From the NCBI GenBank assembly GCA_002299425.1, contig DBNW01000016.1:10525-72133 (forward strand): DNA of 61,609 nucleotides, read 5' to 3'. Source of the stretch: Methylococcaceae bacterium UBA662 (GTDB lineage: Bacteria; Pseudomonadota; Gammaproteobacteria; Methylococcales; Methylomonadaceae). This document shows positions 58,059-61,609 of the stretch, piece by piece. Made by a program: the position numbers and the translations under genes. Each line of letters starts with the position of its first letter. Within the stretch, counting starts at the first letter, position 1. The notes below the pieces were generated by a model. It was not told the DNA's origin. It searched no databases and worked only from the letters and a program-made list of their open reading frames with translations.

Positions 58059-59009
58059 ATGAGCCATACTTTATATGCCGCATCAGTGTTGCGGGTGCAA
58101 CGTTGTGAATTGGCAGTCCCAGGGTCGAATCCTGGCCTGTTTGAGAAAGCTTTGGCCAGTGGCGTCGATTTTGTGTTTCTTGACCTCGAAGATGCCGTCG
58201 CCCCTGATGACAAGCTGACGGCCCGAAAAAATATTATCGAAGCCCTCAATGACTTGGATTGGCGCGGTGCCGGCATCACGGTTTCCGTGCGTATCAACGG
58301 TTTGGATACCCAATACATGGTCCGGGATGTGGTTGATTTAGTGGAGCAAGCCGGCAGCAAAATTGACACGCTTTTAATTCCCAAAGTCGGTGTTTACAGT
58401 GATGTTTACATGGTTGAAGCCATGTTGAACCAATTGGAAATGCAGCAAGGCCTGAACCGTAAAATTGGTGTTGAGGCCCTGATCGAAACCGCATTGGGCA
58501 TGGCTAATGTTGAGGACATTGCCCGTCAGGGCACGCACGGCCGTCTGGAGGCCTTGCACTTCGGTGTTGCCGATTATGCTGCGAGCAACCGCGCCCGCAC
58601 CACCAACATCGGCGGCCTGAACCCCGATTACCCGGGCGACCAATGGCATGCCGCCATCAGCCGCATGACGGTTGCCTGCCGTGCTTACGGTCTGCGCCCG
58701 ATTGACGGGCCATTCGGTGATTTCAAAGACCCCGACGGCTACATCCTAGCCGCTAAGCGTGCGGCCGCATTAGGCTGTGAAGGCAAATGGGCGATCCATC
58801 CCTCGCAAGTGCCATTGGCCAATGACGTGTTCACCCCGCCCGCTGCCGAAGTGGAAAAAGCCCGCCGTATTTTGGCCGCCTTACAAGCAGCAGCGGCCCA
58901 AGGCCAAGGTGCAGCGGCTTTAGATGGCCGCCTGATAGACGCGGCTTCCGAGCGCATGGCCAACAATATCGTCAACATGGCCGGGGCAATCGCAGCAAAA
59001 AACCAATAG
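58059..59009 (+). CDS. mcl: malyl-CoA lyase
   Basis: HpcH/HpaI-superfamily enzyme cleaving malyl-CoA to acetyl-CoA and glyoxylate in the serine cycle. Sequence shows RCELAVPGSNPGLFEKA, VFLDLEDAVAPDDK (metal-binding acid), GVEALIETALGMANVEDIAR (with catalytic Glu) and GKWAIHPSQV. I take the ATG at 58059, with AGGA upstream, giving 316 aa. First gene of mcl-mtkA-mtkB, with the glyoxylate it makes feeding sga. Confidence 0.94.
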   Translation: MSHTLYAASVLRVQRCELAVPGSNPGLFEKALASGVDFVFLDLEDAVAPDDKLTARKNIIEALNDLDWRGAGITVSVRINGLDTQYMVRDVVDLVEQAGSKIDTLLIPKVGVYSDVYMVEAMLNQLEMQQGLNRKIGVEALIETALGMANVEDIARQGTHGRLEALHFGVADYAASNRARTTNIGGLNPDYPGDQWHAAISRMTVACRAYGLRPIDGPFGDFKDPDGYILAAKRAAALGCEGKWAIHPSQVPLANDVFTPPAAEVEKARRILAALQAAAAQGQGAAALDGRLIDAASERMANNIVNMAGAIAAKNQ

Positions 59010-59095
59010 CCCGCAGTGCTTTTGGGCCGGTCGGCTAAACCCGTTCCGGTTGCGGCCTGCATCAACCACTCGATTTGAATTTTTAAGGAGACGCT

Positions 59096-60277
59096 GTGGA
59101 TATCCACGAATACCAGGCGAAAGAACTGCTGAGCGGTTACGGGGTAAAAATCGCCGAAGGCGGCCTAGCCTACAGCCCGGAAGATGCGGTACAACGCGCC
59201 CGTGAATTGGGCGGGCATATTTGGGCGGTGAAGGCACAAATTCATTCCGGTGCCAGGGGCAAGGCCGGTGGTATTAAACTGTGCAAGACCCACGATAGCG
59301 TCGAGGCGGCGGCTGAAAACTTGCTAGGTAAACGCTTGATTACCCACCAGACCGGCCCGCAGGGCAAGGTCTGTAACCGGCTTTACATCGAAGCCGGGGC
59401 GGACATCGCCAAAGAAATGTACCTTTGTTTCTTGGTGGACCGTAGCACCGAGCGCATCGTTATGGTGGGTTCTGCTCAAGGTGGCATGGAAATTGAGGAG
59501 CTGGCCGAAAACCAAGCCGATGCCATCAAAAAAATCTACATCGAACCGGCTGTGGGTTTGCTTGATTACCAAGCTCGGGAAATGGCTTTTGCCTTAGGCC
59601 TAGATTCCGAAACGCTAAGCCATGCGGTCAAAACCATCAGGGGATGCTACCGCGCCTTGCGGGAGTTGGATGCCAATATGCTGGAAATCAACCCGTTGGT
59701 GCTGACCGGCAGCGGCGAATTGCTGGCTTTGGACGCAAAAATGAGTTTTGATGAAAACGCTTTGTTCCGGCAACAAAAAATTGCCGAGCTACGCGACAAA
59801 ACCCAAGAGGAGCCGCGCGAAACCGCCGCCGCCGACCGGGGCTTAAGCTATGTCGGCTTGGATGGCGACATCGGTTGCATGATTAACGGTGCCGGTTTGG
59901 CGATGGCAACCATGGACATGATCAAACTGGCCGGCGGCGAGCCGGCGAATTTTTTGGATGTCGGCGGCGGTGCTTCGGCCGAGCGCACCGAAAAAGCTTT
60001 CCGACTGGTGTTGGCCGACAAAAACGTCAAGGCCATGCTGGTCAACATTTTCGCCGGCATTAACCGCTGCGACTGGATTGCCGAGGGCGTAGTGCAGGCG
60101 GTGAAAAAAATCGACCTGCGGGTGCCGCTGATTGTCAGGCTGTCCGGCACCCACGTCGAGGAAGGCCAACGCATCATCAAAAACAGCGGTTTGCCCATCA
60201 TCACCGCCGAAACCTTGGCAGAAGCGGCGGAAAAAGCCGTGGCGGCGCGCAATCACGTTGTCGCACAACAGGGGTAA
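59096..60277 (+). CDS. mtkA: malate-CoA ligase subunit beta
   Basis: ATP-grasp subunit of malate thiokinase, a SucC homologue. It starts MDIHEYQAKELLSGYGV on a GTG with AGGAG 5 nt upstream. It includes AQIHSGARGKAGGIKL (nucleotide binding), EINPLVL and the C-terminal CoA-ligase domain with FLDVGGGASAERTEKAF. Assigned to malate rather than succinate because it sits next to mcl in a serine-cycle cluster. 393 aa. Confidence 0.92.
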   Translation: MDIHEYQAKELLSGYGVKIAEGGLAYSPEDAVQRARELGGHIWAVKAQIHSGARGKAGGIKLCKTHDSVEAAAENLLGKRLITHQTGPQGKVCNRLYIEAGADIAKEMYLCFLVDRSTERIVMVGSAQGGMEIEELAENQADAIKKIYIEPAVGLLDYQAREMAFALGLDSETLSHAVKTIRGCYRALRELDANMLEINPLVLTGSGELLALDAKMSFDENALFRQQKIAELRDKTQEEPRETAAADRGLSYVGLDGDIGCMINGAGLAMATMDMIKLAGGEPANFLDVGGGASAERTEKAFRLVLADKNVKAMLVNIFAGINRCDWIAEGVVQAVKKIDLRVPLIVRLSGTHVEEGQRIIKNSGLPIITAETLAEAAEKAVAARNHVVAQQG

Positions 60278-60288
60278 GGACCAACCAC

Positions 60289-61185
60289 ATGGCTATTTTT
60301 ATCAACGAAACCACCCGCATTATCGTCCAAGGCATCACCGGCAAAATAGGCAGCTTCCATGCTCAAGACATGATCAACTACGGCTCCAACGTGGTCGGCG
60401 GGGTCACGCCGGGCAAGGGCGGCCAGACCCATTTAGGCCGGCCCGTGTTCAATACAGTCAAGGAAGCGGTCAGGCAGGTCGGTGCCGAGGCCAGTATCGT
60501 GTTCGTACCGCCTGCTTTTGCCGCCGATTCCATCATGGAAGCGGCGGATGCCGGCATTCACTACTGCGTCGCCATCACCGACGGCATTCCGACCCAGGAT
60601 ATGATGGGCGTGAAGAACTTCCTGCGCCGTTTCCCAATAGGTGAACGCATGATCCTGACCGGCCCTAACTGCGCCGGTACCATCAGCCCGGGCCGGGCCA
60701 TGCTGGGCATTATGCCGGGCCATATCTACAGGCGTGGCACTGTTGGCATCGTCGGCCGCTCCGGCACGCTAGGTTACGAGGCCGCGGACCAATTGAAACG
60801 GCTGGGCATAGGCGTGTCCACTTCGGTCGGCATTGGCGGCGACCCCATCAACGGCAGCTCGCACCGCGACATTTTTGAGCATTTTGAACAAGACCCGGAA
60901 ACCGAAGTGGTGCTGATGATTGGCGAAATTGGCGGCCCGCAAGAAGTGGAAGCGGGTCAGTTCGCCAAAGCACACATGAGTAAGCCGGTTGCCGCCTACA
61001 TTGCCGGTTTGACCGCGCCGGAGGGCCGTCGCATGGGCCATGCCGGGGCGATTATTTCCTCGGCCGGCGAAAGCGCGGCGGAAAAAGTGGCCCTGCTGCA
61101 AGACTTAGGCGTGGCCATCTGCCCGACACCGGCGGACATGGGTTCCACGGTGGCACGGCTGCTGGCCCGTTTGTCAGGCCGTTAA
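60289..61185 (+). CDS. mtkB: malate-CoA ligase subunit alpha
   Basis: SucD-like subunit that binds CoA and carries the phosphorylated histidine, H251 in RRMGHAGAIISS. The N-terminal CoA-binding fold shows IIVQGITGKIGSFHAQDMI, then GGVTPGKGGQTHLGRPVFN and ILTGPNCAGTISPG. 298 aa. It follows mtkA by 11 nt. Substrate malate inferred from context. Confidence 0.92.
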   Translation: MAIFINETTRIIVQGITGKIGSFHAQDMINYGSNVVGGVTPGKGGQTHLGRPVFNTVKEAVRQVGAEASIVFVPPAFAADSIMEAADAGIHYCVAITDGIPTQDMMGVKNFLRRFPIGERMILTGPNCAGTISPGRAMLGIMPGHIYRRGTVGIVGRSGTLGYEAADQLKRLGIGVSTSVGIGGDPINGSSHRDIFEHFEQDPETEVVLMIGEIGGPQEVEAGQFAKAHMSKPVAAYIAGLTAPEGRRMGHAGAIISSAGESAAEKVALLQDLGVAICPTPADMGSTVARLLARLSGR

Positions 61186-61609
61186 ATGACCGCGCCACTA
61201 CGCCCCATCGCCTTCGTGCTGGCATCCAGCAACCACGGCAGCCTCATCGTTAACCGCAACGATTACCGGATGACCGGCACCAACAGCGGCTTCGGTGTCG
61301 GTTATCAGCTTTTAAACACATCCAGTTTCGACCCCGGCGAAGTCGCTTTTGTATTGGGTTTGCTCAGTTGCCGGCGCAAGCATTTTGGCGACGGGGTGGT
61401 GGCGATAGACGGTGGTGCCAATATCGGTGTCCATACTGTCGAATGGGCTAGGCACATGCACGGCTGGGGGCGGGTGACAGCGTTTGAGGCCCAAGAAATG
61501 ATTTTTTACGCCTTGGCCGGCAACATTGCGCTGAACAATTGCTTGAACGCACGGGCGCGGCTTGCCGCCTTGGGCGAGGGTTGCGGTCGCTGCGAGACAG
61601 GAGTCGAGT
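61186..61609 (+). CDS. FkbM-family methyltransferase, 3' end cut by window
   Basis: An ATG immediately after the mtkB stop opens a frame that runs off the window end (141 codons visible). It contains DGGANIGVHTVEWARHM and RVTAFEAQEMIFYALAGNIA, the SAM-binding region of FkbM-type methyltransferases, which usually O-methylate sugars or small molecules. The zero-gap junction suggests cotranscription with mcl-mtkAB, but a serine-cycle function is not apparent. Confidence 0.75.
   Translation, partial: MTAPLRPIAFVLASSNHGSLIVNRNDYRMTGTNSGFGVGYQLLNTSSFDPGEVAFVLGLLSCRRKHFGDGVVAIDGGANIGVHTVEWARHMHGWGRVTAFEAQEMIFYALAGNIALNNCLNARARLAALGEGCGRCETGVE

Noticed and set aside
58119..58135. tRNA T-arm-like sequence CCAGG-GTCGAAT-CCTGG
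   Set aside because: It lies within the malyl-CoA lyase coding sequence and encodes the conserved PGSNPG residues; no acceptor or anticodon arms can be formed around it.
1..61609. CRISPR arrays, rRNA or tRNA genes, complete insertion sequences, prophage
   Set aside because: No spaced direct repeats, no rRNA-like sequence, no convincing tRNA cloverleaf, no intact transposase or phage structural gene was found by reading.

Overview
The window looks like a chromosomal segment of a gammaproteobacterial (type I, Methylococcales-like) methanotroph. The main clue is a partial serine cycle (serine-glyoxylate aminotransferase, hydroxypyruvate reductase, malyl-CoA lyase, malate-CoA ligase mtkA/mtkB) sitting among typical gammaproteobacterial housekeeping genes (sspAB, petABC, mnmG-rsmG-par, atp, glmUS, ftsEX-rpoH). 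No methane monooxygenase gene lies in the window, so the genus cannot be fixed.

Layout. 1-1040: end of rluB and dtd. 1278-6432: a MoxR/VWA (Bat-type) operon, followed by a scar of two different transposase remnants and an AP2-domain ORF (6450-7723). 8019-13158: a Nudix gene, then sspB, sspA and the bc1 complex on the minus strand. 13390-17629: amidase, esterase, rhomboid protease and DEAD-box helicase. 17676-23862 (minus): rsmA-pdxA, and parB, a small ParB-N-terminus-like ORF, parA, rsmG and mnmG. 24265-31139: the complete F1Fo ATP synthase operon, a terminator, then glmU-glmS-SDR. 35481-41514: hemL, cobO, a methyltransferase, mlaA and membrane proteins. 41683-43561: three genes of methionine salvage (mtnB-mtnD-mtnC). 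43997-50639: an aa3-type cytochrome oxidase cluster. 50652-55209: a gene fusing a CtaA-like membrane domain to FtsY, then ftsE, ftsX and rpoH. 55589-61185: the serine-cycle genes around a divergent regulatory region, ending in a truncated FkbM methyltransferase.

The genes group into energy conservation (bc1 complex, CoxBAC oxidase with assembly factors, ATP synthase), C1 assimilation or glyoxylate handling (sga, hpr, mcl, mtkAB), chromosome segregation and protein targeting (par, ftsY/E/X), cell-envelope precursor supply (glmU, glmS, mlaA) and stress response (rpoH, sspAB).

The most unusual observations are: (i) one uninterrupted 649-codon frame joining a heme A synthase (CtaA)-derived membrane domain, with three of four expected heme-ligand histidines replaced, to a complete FtsY GTPase, at the place where ctaA would be expected; (ii) a 63-residue ORF between parA and parB that repeats only the ParA-contacting N-terminus of ParB; (iii) a perfect CIRCE element lying over the predicted rpoH promoter; (iv) a cytochrome oxidase subunit II with two tandem cytochrome c domains; and (v) a 12-bp inverted repeat between the divergent serine-cycle operons, one arm abutting a strong sigma70-type promoter. 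All function calls come from reading sequence motifs by eye; no database search was run.
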